Of a stretch of 64,000 nt of DNA, positions 54,427 through 64,000 are shown in pieces (within the stretch, counting starts at the first letter, position 1; every line of letters starts with the position of its first letter). A program made the position numbers and the translations under genes. The notes beneath the pieces are model-generated. The model was not told the DNA's origin. It saw only the letters and a list, made by a program, of their open reading frames with translations, and made no database searches. Source of the DNA: Heloderma charlesbogerti. Lineage: Eukaryota; Chordata; Lepidosauria; Squamata; Helodermatidae. The DNA is taken from positions 1 through 64,000 of the forward strand of contig JANEZZ010001872.1 in the NCBI GenBank assembly GCA_026122225.1, written 5' to 3'.

Positions 54427-54622
54427 GCAAATGTGTGAAGCATTTGCGGCCGCAGCCCGGCTGCAGCCGGAAGTCCAGCTGTGGCCAGCCCCGGCTGGAG
54501 GCTCTACAGCCTTGCCATGGAGCAGAGCTGGCTGGAGAAGATTTGGGGGGGAGGGACCAGATCGCCCCCCCCCTCCCACAGACCCCAGTGGACGGAGGTA
54601 AGTGGGGTTTCGTACACCCCTA
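54427..54622. mobile_element. TAGGGATG element 11, right half only
   Basis: Begins within a CATTTGCGGCCGC dyad and continues with the right-arm GC block (GCCATGGAGCAGAGCTGGC, GATTTGGGGGGGAGG), the donor-like GAGGTAAGT (54595-54603) and the terminus GTACACCCCTA. The left half and core are missing. Confidence 0.75.
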
Positions 54623-54659
54623 CCTGAGAAGTGTTTAAAAACAACTGATAATTCAGTTT

Positions 54660-56895
54660 TAGAGCAAGGGTATTGGATCCAAATGGATTCCTGACTCTGC
54701 TTGGGGAGCATGCAAACAGCTGCTTGGTTGAGACCCTGGTGGAAGGCTGCAATCACCAGGGCATTAGATCAGGCGGCTCCGAGATGCCCTCTCCCCCTGA
54801 ACAGAGCTCAGGCTGCACCATGGTTCACCCCATGTTTGCGAGCTCTGAAGCGGGAGATGAGATGAGACGGCTAGAGCGCTGGTGGCAGAAATCTCACTCC
54901 GAAGACAATCAGACATGGGTTAGAGCTGTAGCTTCACCCTACCATGTGGTGACAAGAGCAGCAAAAAATATTTTTTATGCTGCCTGACTCTATTGCATCC
55001 ACAAAGTGCTGTCCCAGGAGGCTGTTCCAAGTGGCTTGGAACCTGGTTGGTCCAGTTGTTCCAGAACCAATGGAGCATTCTAAGGCCTCCTGTGATGAGT
55101 TTGCAAAGCACTTTGCGGATAAAATTGACTGGATCAGGAGTGCTATTCCGTGCGCTATGGATACAGTTAGTGAACGAGGGGTGGCCTGTGGCAGACCAGT
55201 TGTGTGGAATTGGTTCCAGCTTCTTCCTTCTGAGGAAGTGGACAAAGTGCTTTCATCTGTAAAGCTGACCACCTGCTTTCTTGATCCCTGCCCATCTTGG
55301 CTCGTTATGAGCTGCAGGGAGAGACTTAAAGAGGAGATCAAGGCGGTGGTGAATGCCTCCCTTGAGGAGGGGGTGATGCCATCAGCCCTCAAGGAGGCAG
55401 TGATAAGACCACTGTTAAAGAAGCCCTCCCTGCATCCACAAGACAACTTTTGCCCGGTCTCACACCATTTTTGAGCAAGGTGATTGAGTGGGTGGTGGCG
55501 TTGCAGTTGAAGGCACACTTGGAAGAAGCCAGTTATCTGGATCCATTTCAATTGGACTTCAGGCCTGGGCATGGGACAGAAACAGCCTTGGTTGCCTTGG
55601 TGGATGATATGGGAAGGGCTCTGGATAGGGGCGAATGCTCCTTCCTTGTTCTCCTCAATCTCTCAGCAGCTTTTGATACCATCGACCACGGTATCCTCCT
55701 GGACTTCCTGGAGGGGTTGGGCATTGGGAACACTGTATTACAGTGCTTCTGTTCCTTCCTCTCTGGCAGGTACCAGTGGGTAGCTCTGGGGAAGGAGACT
55801 TCAGACCCTTAGCTGCTCACTTGCGGGGTGCCACAGGGTTCTATTCACTCCCCAGTGTGATTTAACATCTATGTGAAGCCACTGGGGACTATCATCAGGA
55901 GGTTTGGGGTGCCGTGTCACCAATATATGAAGGACATGCAACTCTACCTCTCATTTAAATCGTCGCCAAGGTTGGCCATAGAATCCCTGTCCAAGTGTCT
56001 GGAGTTAGTGAATGGCTGGATGGAAAGGACTAAGCTGAAACTGAACCCCGACAAAACTGAAGTACTTTTGGTGGGAGACAAGGGGAGGTTGGGGGAGGAT
56101 GACCTGGTGTTCAGTGTAGTGAGGCTGCCCCTGAAGGACCAGGTCCACAGCCTGGGGGTCATTTTGGACTCCCAGCTGTCCATGGAGGCTGAGGTGTCAG
56201 CCATGAGCCAGGCGGCGCTGTACCAACTCCATCTGATACGGCGGCTGCACCCCTACCTCCCTAACTATCTGCTCCCATCAGTGGTTCATGCCCTGGTCTC
56301 CTCTCGCCTAGACTACTGTAATGCTCTCTATGTGGGGCTACCCTTGAAGATGGTTTGGAAGTTGTAGCTGGTGCAGAACGCAGTGGCCCACCTGATTAAA
56401 GGCAGCCACCGGCGAGATCACATCACTCCAGTGCTGAAGAAGTTGCACTGGCTACCAGTTGTTTTCTGGGCCAAATTCAAGGTGTTGGTTTTGACCTTTA
56501 AAACCCCATATGGTTCCAGCCCAGCCTATCTCAAGGAGCACCTCCAGCAACACCAGACACAGGCCGTTCAACAAGATCAGCCTCGGATGGCCTTCTCTCT
56601 GTCCCATCAGCCAGGACAGCTAGGCTGTTGAGGACTAGGGAGAGGGCCTTTTCTGTAGTGGCCCCCACTCTGTGGAATTCCTTCCCTAGTGACCTCCACC
56701 ATGCCCACTCTTTGATGACCTTCTGCCAGGCTTTGAAAACCTGGTTGTTCAGGTGGCATTTGGGGTGGGTTAGAGTTTTTTAGAGCAATGTTGTTTTGTT
56801 CAGTTGATTATGTAAATTTGTTGTATTTTGTGTTGTTATTTGTATTGTATGCCACCTAGAGTGGCTGGGTAGCTGGCCAGATGGGCAGCTAATAA
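54660..56895 (+). mobile_element. L2 LINE, 5'-truncated, long
   Basis: Covers the region between endonuclease and RT, the RT, the C-terminus and the 3' tail (..CAGATGGGCAGCTAATAAATG). It starts near the end of the half TAGGGATG element. It is the longest uninterrupted L2 in the window. Confidence 0.88.
54673..56760 (+). pseudogene. L2 ORF2, decayed
   Basis: Successive frames (54673-54987, 54977-55474, 55450-55812, 55873-56367, 56371-56631) give the collinear L2 protein. The order is DEFAKHFADKIDWIRSAIP, then MPSALKEAVIRPLLKKPSL, then motif A as VLLNLSAAFDTIDH (catalytic Asp changed to Asn). The YADD box has become YMKD. C-terminal blocks follow. Stops occur at about 55810 (TAG) and 56365. 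Both catalytic motifs are lost, so RT would be inactive even without the stops. Confidence 0.85.
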
Positions 56896-57595
56896 ATGTA
56901 ATAAACAAACAATCCAAGGTCTGAATTCCATTTCAGGGAAGCTCTTGGGGACCATATTCCAGTGGTGGGCAGAGCTGAAGACAAAAAGGGTAAAGGGATC
57001 AGCCCACAATGCCAGCTTATTTTAGCTTAAAGCTCTCGCTTCCTGTAATGAAGCCCTCGAAGAGGCATTTCAAGCTTTTAAGATGGAGACAAGATAGGCA
57101 AAAGCCAAGAAACCACCGAACAATTGGTGGTCAGGGGGAAGGGGAAGGTGGCGTGGCCATCTGGGGAACCATAGAGGGCCAGATTGGGACCCTAGGTGGG
57201 CTGAATTAGGCCCCCAGTCCTGAGGCTCTGCACCCCTGTTTTAGAGGGTAGGATCACATGTGAGTTTAGGTAAATGCTTAGTCTAAGGGTGTGACCAAAG
57301 CGTCGTGTATCTTCCAGTGTGCACTGCACATAAAGCTCATGCATAAGTCAAACAATCTCATTGCTTTTTATGTGTATGCAAAGCAGTATCCTGACACAGA
57401 TATGTGGGTGAAAGCCTTGCTGAACCAATACCAAGCTAGCCAGAAACTGAATTGCAACTGGACAATTATTGTACCCTCACCAGAAAGTCTGTTTAGCAAA
57501 GAAGATTAGCTAATGCTACGAAAGCTTTTCTAAACTTAAATAAAAACTTGACTGAAAAAGTAATGAGATTTATTTTTATATCTGACATATTAAAA
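56896..57595. other. Unique sequence
   Basis: No gene or clear repeat. Confidence 0.4.

Positions 57596-57641
<46 letters not shown>
57596..57641 (+). repeat. (ATT)n microsatellite
   Basis: About fifteen perfect ATT/TTA units. Confidence 0.95.
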
Positions 57642-58342
57642 GATCATCACTTTACACTCTAGGAATGTCTACAATATTCTAGGCACAATAGAAAACAGTA
57701 GACAGGTCTCTGACTGCAGGATAGGCTTACCATCTAAGTAAATGTTGACCTTGACATAGTGCTCTGCACAGAGCTGTGAATTAATTATGGGCATTATGTT
57801 CGGATTTTCAGTGTTGGCATCTCCCGATTGTCAGGATTCATCTTGGATACTATCTTTTTCAGAGATCTCTGCAGGCATTAAATAAAAAACTGACCCCATA
57901 CTCAGGGCTGAAATGCATAGGGCTACTTCTTGGAATAAAACCACATACGTTTTTTTCAGCATCCTGAGACTTTGTCTTTTTATTCCATTGGATTATTTTG
58001 GATGTTCTCCAGTTTTGTTTTACTTGCATTGATAGTGTAACTACAGTTCCTCAGTCAGGAAACATATCTCCCCCTGTTGCCACTGCTGCCACATTCCTCC
58101 TGCTGTTACGAAGGGAGGAAGCCCTTCTAGAATATGAATGACTGGGGTGGCGGCTGGGGCTGGGGGAGATTTAGCTCAAAAGTGCTAGGGGAACCATTTC
58201 CCACTGTGATCGTGACTCTATTCTGCTGGAGGACAGGATGTTGTCTGTTCAGTAGAGCCATCCCAGAAACTAGCTTATTTTCCAGAGCACAGCATAACTT
58301 CGGATCAGAGCTTTTCCAGAGATGGTGTTTTATTGAGGAAGT
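57642..58342. other. Unique sequence
   Basis: No gene or repeat identified. Immediately upstream of the full-length BovB. Confidence 0.4.
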
Positions 58343-58354
58343 AAACAAAATGGC

Positions 58355-61300
58355 CCCCTTCATGGATCACTGCCTTGTTGTGGCGAAGGGGCTTGCGTAA
58401 CTCAGTGAAGCCATAAGCTATGCCGTGCAGGGCCACCCAAGACGGACAGGTCATGGCAGAGAGTTCTGACAAAATGTGGTCCACTGGAGAAGGAAATGGC
58501 AACCCACTCCAGTACTCTTGCCAAGAAAACCCCATGGAACGTATCACAAGGCTAAAAGATATGACGCCGGAAGATGAGCCCCTCAGGTCGGAAGGTGTCC
58601 AATATGCTACTGGGGAAGAGCAGAGGGTATTTCCAAGTAGCGCCAGAAAGAGTGAAGCGGCTGGGCCAAACCCGAAAGGACACTCAGCTGTGGATGTGTC
58701 TGGCGGTGAAAAGAAAATCCGATGCTGTAAAGAACAATATTGTTTAGGAACCTGGAATGTCAGATCAATGAATCAAGGTAAGCTGGAGGTGGTCAAACAT
58801 GAGATGGCAAGATTGAACATCGACATCTTGGGAATCAGCGAACTAAAATGGACAGGCATGGGCGAATTTAATTCAGGTGACCATCATATCTACTATTGTG
58901 GGCAAGAATCCCTTAGAAGAAATGGAGTAGCACTCATAGTCAACAAAAGGGTGGGAAAAGCAGTACTGGGGTACAATCTTAAAAATGATAGAATGATCTC
59001 AGTACGAATCCAAGGCAAACCATTCAACATCACAGTAATTCAAGTCTATGCCCCAACCACTGAGGCCGAAGAAGCTGAGGTTGATCGGTTCTATGAAGAC
59101 CTACAACACCTTCTAGAACTAACACCAAAAAAAGATGTCCTCTTTATCATAGGGGATTGGAATGCTAAAGTAGGAAGTCAAGAAATCACCGGGATAACAG
59201 GCAGGCATGGCCTTGGTGTACAAAATGAAGCAGGACAAAAGCTAATAGAGTTTTGCCAAGAGAACATGCTGATCATAGCAAACACTCTTTTCCAACAGCA
59301 CAAGAGGCGACTCTACACATGGACGTCACCAGATGGTCAATATCGAAATCAGATTGATTATGTCCTTTGCAGCCAAAGATGGAGAAGCTCCATACAGTCA
59401 GTCAAAACAAGACCTGGAGCTGACTGTGGCTCAGATCATGAGCTGCTTCTTGCAAAATTTCGGCTTAAATTGAAGAACGTCAGGAAAACCACTAAACCGT
59501 TCAGGTATGACCTAAATCATATCCCTGATGAATATACAGTGGAGGTGAGGAATAGATTTCAGGGATTAGACCTGATAGACAGAGTGCCTGAGGAACTATG
59601 GACGGAGGTCCGTAACATTGTTCAGGAGGCAGCAACGAAATCCGTCCCAAAGAAAAAGAAATGTAAGAAAGCCAAGTGGCTGTCAGATGAGGCTTTACAA
59701 GTAGCTCACGAAAGAAGGGAAGCGAAAAGCCAGGGAGAAAGGGGAAGATATACCCAACTGAATGCAGAGTTCCAGAGAATAGCAAGGAGAGACAAGAAGG
59801 CCTTCTTAAATGAACAATGCAAAGAAATCGAGGAAAACAACAGAATGGGAAAGACTAGAGATCTCTTCAAGAAAATCGGAGATCTCAAGGGAACGTTTTG
59901 TGCAAAGACGGGCATGATAAAGGACAAAGAAGGCAGGGACCTAACAGAAGCAGATGAGATTAAGAAGAGGTGGCAAGAATACACAGAAGAACTATACAGG
60001 AAAGATCTGAATGTCCCTGATAGCCATGATAGTGCGGTCACTGAACTTGAGCCGGACATCCTCGAGAGTGAAGTCAAGTGGGCCTTAGGAAGCATTAGTA
60101 ACAACAAAGCTAGCGGAGATGACAGTATTCCAGCCGAGCTATTTAAAATCCTAGAAGATGATGCTGTTAAAGTGCTGCATTCAATATGCCAACAAATCTG
60201 GAACACTCAAGAGTGGCCACAAGACTGGAAAAGGTCAGTTTACATTCCAATTCCAAAGAAGGGCAACGCCAAAGAGTGTTCAAACTACCGCACCATTGCG
60301 CTCATTTCACATGCCAGCAAGGTGATGCTCAAAATCCTACAAGCTAGGCTTCATCAGTATGCGAACCGAGAACTCCCGGAAGTACAAGCTGGGTTTCGAA
60401 GAGGCAGAGGAACTAGAGATCAAATCGCCAACATTCGCTGGATCATGGAGAAAGCAAGAGAATTCCAGAAAAACGTCTATTTCTGCTTCATTGACTACGC
60501 TAAAGCCTTTGATTGTGTGGATCACAACAAACTGTGGCAAATTCTTAAAGAGATGGGAGTACCAGACCACCTTACCTGTCTCCTGAGAAACCTGTACGAG
60601 GGTCAAGAAGCAACAGTAAGAACCACACATGGAACAACCGAGTGGTTCAAAATTGGGAAAGGAGTATGACAAGGCTGCATATTGTCACCCTGCTTATTTA
60701 ACTTATATGCAGAGTACATCATGAGAAATGCCAGGTTGGATGAATCAGAGGTTGGAATTAAGATTGCCGGGAGAATTATCAACAACCTCCGATATGCAGA
60801 CGATACCACCCTAATGGCAGAAAGCGAAGAGGATCTCAAGAGCCTCTTGTTGAGGGTGAAAGAGGAGAGTGCAAAAGCTGGTTTGAAACTCAACATTAAA
60901 AAAACTAAGATCATGGCATCTGGCCCTATCACTTCCTGGCATATAGAAGGGGAAGAAATGGAAGCAGTGACAGATTTTACTTTCTTGGGCTCCAAGATCA
61001 CCGCAGACGGTGACTGTAGCCATGAAATTAAAAGACGCTTGCTCCTTGGGAGGAAAGCTATGGCCAACCTAGACAGCATAGTAAGAAGCAGAGACATCAC
61101 CTTGCCGACAAAGGTCCGTCTAATCAAAGCTATGGTTTTCCCAGTAGTAATGTATGGCTGTGAGAGCTGGACTATAAGGAAGGCTGAGCGCCGAAGAATT
61201 GATGCTTTCGAACTGTGGTGCTGGAGAAGACTCTTACGAGTCCCCTGGACTGCAAGGAGGTCAAATCAGTCCATCCTAAAGGAAATCAACCCTGAGTGCT

Positions 61301-61571
61301 CATTGGAAGGACAGATAATGAAGCTGAAGCTCCAATATTTTGGCCACCTAATGCGAAGAGAAAACTCCCTGGAAAAGACCCTGATGCTGGGAAAGACTGA
61401 AGGCAAAAGGAGAAGGGGACGGCAGAGGATGAGATGGCTAGATAGCATCACGGATGCAATGAATATGAACTTGAGCACACTCCGGGAGAGAACGCAGGAC
61501 AGGAAGGCCTGGCGTGCTATGGTCCATGGGGTCACGAAGAGTCGGACACGACTGAACGACTGAACAACAAC
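58355..61571 (+). mobile_element. Full-length BovB (RTE) LINE
   Basis: 3217 bp with both termini, flanked by a perfect 12-bp duplication AAACAAAATGGC (58343-58354 and 61572-61583). The 5' end is CCCCTTCATGGATCACTGCC and the 3' end ..GACTGAACGACTGAACAACA. A perfect 12-bp duplication and one nonsense mutation over 1047 codons indicate a recent insertion. RTE elements lack a long poly(A) and have compact ends, as here. Confidence 0.95.
58420..61563 (+). pseudogene. BovB endonuclease-reverse transcriptase, one premature stop
   Basis: One reading frame of 1047 codons is broken only at codon 750 (TGA, 60667-60669). The minus-strand BovB copies read CGA (Arg of GKGVRQGC) there, so this is a CpG-to-TpG change. 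Residues 1-107 form the N-terminal extension; the endonuclease follows (GTWNVRSMNQGK from about 109, GDWN at 245-248, SDH at 338-340). Then come a basic linker (KKKKCKKAKW), RT motif A (FIDYAKAFD, 690-698), QGCILSPCLFNLY after the stop, the catalytic YADD (792-795, 60793-60804) and the C-terminal ELWCWRRLLRVPWTARRSNQ block. The product would nick the target and copy its own RNA. Truncated at 749 it lacks the catalytic palm. Confidence 0.93.
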
Positions 61572-61583
61572 AAACAAAATGGC

Positions 61584-63675
61584 AGTTTTATAGTTAACTA
61601 TGAAGGCTGTCCCAAAGATGAAGGGGCTGAGGAGGAAGAGGAGGGAAGAGACTGACAGCCACAGAGGCTGTGTGGCAATTGCTTGGCTTCTGAGAAGGGG
61701 GAAGGAGCAGGAACTGTAGCAGAAACTGAAAAGCTGACTGAAGAAAATAAAGAGCAAGAGTTATAACTTTCCTTCCTTATTCTCTCTGAACACAAGGAGA
61801 AAACATGGAGGTCCTTAGGGTCAGGGTAAATCCAAAATGTATTGCTCATCCATGGCAAGGCTTTACTGGGTGGAGTCTACTGGAAGTCAGAGTGCAGAAA
61901 AGAGTCCTCAGAGCTGGGGTTCCAGACTAAGGCAGGTTATGTTTATCACAGCAAGAGTCTTTTATAGTTTCCCCTGAATTTCAGAGGCTCAGAACTACCA
62001 AAAAGGGCACCCAGCAGGGAGCTCCAAAAACTTAATTAGGCAGAGCATTTGCCAGCAAATCTCATGGAAGGACTATGGGGAGACTTGTGGAGGACTCAGG
62101 GGACTCACTTACCTCAGGGATTATGAGGCAGTTACTGCGTTTGATCCCAAAGACTTAAAAAAGAGTAGGGTGGTCCTGGAATGGCAATTCCCAGGTATAC
62201 AGAAAGAGTTGATTGCCTTGTTCCTGCTTAACTAAAGAGCGGGGAGAATCTATGCTTTAGGTGGAGTTTGGAGCACTTCTTGGGAAGGGCAGTGAAGATC
62301 TTGGTACTGAACTGATAAGTGATACAGAGTTGATTGGATTAGGAAGTGGAGGACGATTTAGCGTTAACATTAATGATTTCAGGAGGTTCCAGGCGAGGCA
62401 AGTATACTGAGGGGTTGGATGCTCCCTCATCCATTTGAGTCCTGGTTTGGGGAACTTTCAAGTGCATTTTGTTCTAGTTTGTTATGTCCTTTCCAGATTA
62501 ACTGGCCCTTCCAGACAAAATGTAGCTTTTTGAGCCAAGGCACTCATGAGTGGATGTACAAAATGGAGACAGAATTTTGCTCTCTGGCAACAATGGTGCA
62601 AAAAAGTAGTAGTAGTAATAGTAATAATTTTCATTACTTACATCATCATCATCATCAAGTGATTCAGCAGAGGCCAGAAAGGCCCTGACTAGGAGCCAGA
62701 GCTGTGCACCCAATGCCTGTAAGGCCATTAATGATACCATCGAAAAATCTGTTTGGGATTATATGTTAATAACTAATATGTGAAGAATAGCTTTAGGTAT
62801 TGAGTTATTAAGAACTCCTCTTATAAACAAATCTCACTCTCCTTCCCTCCCTCCCTCTGTCTTTGCACTGCTGAAAAGCATTTGAAGAGGTCATTTCAAT
62901 CAAGATAGGGCTGTATGATTGCCTCTGGTGGTAAAGCTCCATTTTGAGTCAGGTAGAAGAGACTAATTGGCTAGAACCAATTAGGATAAAAAATCTACAT
63001 CATGTTCCAGTCCATTGTCTGTGGAGACTTCCGACTTTGCTGCCACGTGCCAACCTGAAGTGGCTTATTTGTACACCGGCTTTCTTTAAGATAAAAGTAG
63101 CTTAGACTAGATAAAAGCACATTCCAGTTCTGTGGCATTGACTGATGACTGAAAATGTGATTTATTTAAAAGTCTGCAATACCCTTAGGATTCATACTCA
63201 CTTGAGTGTTCAGGATGACTCATATGCTTCCTTTATGTGGATTAAAAGTCACAGCTCAGAAGATTGCTCCAGTGTGGAAGTTTTGATTTAGCTGAGAGAT
63301 TAATCTCAGGAGTTTTTGCCACTAGAGTTCTGCAGGAATTCTCAGTTGCAGAATGGTATGAGCATTTTCCCTGGCTGAGGCTATAGGGGATTTGGCTTGG
63401 CAGTTGACATTTAAGATGAAATGCACCCTTCTGAGCATGAGGTTGCCTGCAGCACATATCTGCTACAGAGTACTGTTTGATAAATATGAATACTACCAAA
63501 GGAAGACTAGCATTTTCCTAGACATCTGGGATGGAGGGAAAACCTACAGTGCACACATATGAATCCCAGATGAGGTCATTGGAGGAGCAAAAATTAATAG
63601 CTAAAACTGCAGATGTCATATCTATATATCTAATCTATATCCAATTTATATATTTAATTCATTTCCGTAGAAAAC
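61584..63675. other. Unique sequence
   Basis: No gene. Short (AGT)n/(AAT)n-like and (CAT)n tracts lie at about 62606-62657. About 62860-63010 has an inverted CTAATTGG / CCAATTAG pair (62961-62982) and looks less decayed; see findings. Confidence 0.4.
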
Positions 63676-63830
63676 TGTCATGTCAGGGAGAAGGCTACTG
63701 TCCTTTCCCAAGATGTATTTTAATATATACGTGGAATTATTTGGTCTGGAGGAGCATTAGTCATGAGATTGAGATTACATGTGTGAATCCACCTGGAGTC
63801 TAAAGTGGTACAGCTGAAAACAGATTTGCT
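63676..63830 (+). repeat. Dispersed repeat Y, second copy
   Basis: Shares ATGTCAGGGAGAAGGCTA with 13819-13838 and a later block (ATCCACCTGGAGTCT, GTGGTACAGC) with about 14531-14565. Class unknown. Confidence 0.45.
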
Positions 63831-64000
63831 GCTGCTTCTGAGAACTAGGACTTTATGTGTGACACAGTGGTAGATGGAGACAGTAGAATTCTGTATGATG
63901 AAGGTATGTGAAGTATTTTACTCCTCATGTAAAATACTTCCTGCATGCAACAAAATACCATGTCAGCGTATGGAGAAGAGCTACGCTAAAGCCATTTAGA

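Overview
The window looks like vertebrate nuclear DNA, most likely from a squamate reptile, and I find no host protein-coding gene in it. The inference rests on the repeat mix: BovB (RTE-type), CR1 and L2 LINEs lie together with a tRNA-Ala-headed SINE, a MIR/CORE-type SINE and many short inverted-repeat DNA transposons. BovB with young CR1 and L2 is typical of squamates; ruminants carry BovB but not young CR1 or L2. The species cannot be read from the sequence. The non-repeat DNA is AT-rich, with no splice-consistent exon series, so it is intergenic or deep intronic.

Layout. 0-3.9 kb: a CR1 3' end, a PIF/Harbinger-like MITE, two copies of a remarkable palindromic hAT-like element (called TAGGGATG elements here), and an internally deleted BovB with perfect target-site duplications (TSDs). 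4-9.9 kb: mostly unique DNA, one tRNA-Ala SINE and an old L2 tail. 9.9-14.6 kb: a 2 kb reversed L2 split by a CORE-SINE, then a CR1 fragment and another TAGGGATG element. 15-29 kb: sparse SINEs, foldback elements, a CR1 tail and a probable solo LTR that splits a SINE. 29.1-32.0 kb: four TAGGGATG elements within 3 kb, the first inserted in a SINE. 32-39 kb: microsatellites, a dispersed unnamed repeat and AT-rich hAT-like elements. 39.2-40.8 kb: a TAGGGATG element abutting an L2 3' end and an LTR-like promoter/polyA block. 41.6-45.3 kb: a full-length reversed BovB holding CR1 and L2 insertions. 48.5-51.1 kb: an old L2-like element split by a 5'-truncated BovB. 51.3-56.9 kb: a TAGGGATG element, a second Harbinger-like MITE, an L2 3' end, half a TAGGGATG element and a long decayed L2. 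58.36-61.57 kb: a full-length BovB whose open reading frame is broken by a single in-frame stop. 61.6-64 kb: unique sequence.

The most unusual content is the TAGGGATG element family. It has hAT-like 8-bp TSDs (perfect in three copies) and hairpin-forming termini. Its cores are built from tandem and nested perfect palindromes, and matches to a 5' splice donor point outward near both ends. Members share ends but differ in palindromic cores. No transposase is encoded here, so mobilisation must depend on an enzyme from elsewhere. The LINEs supply the only enzymatic coding capacity visible (endonuclease plus reverse transcriptase), and every copy has at least one inactivating change. Family names come from protein motifs and terminal features read by eye; no database search was made.
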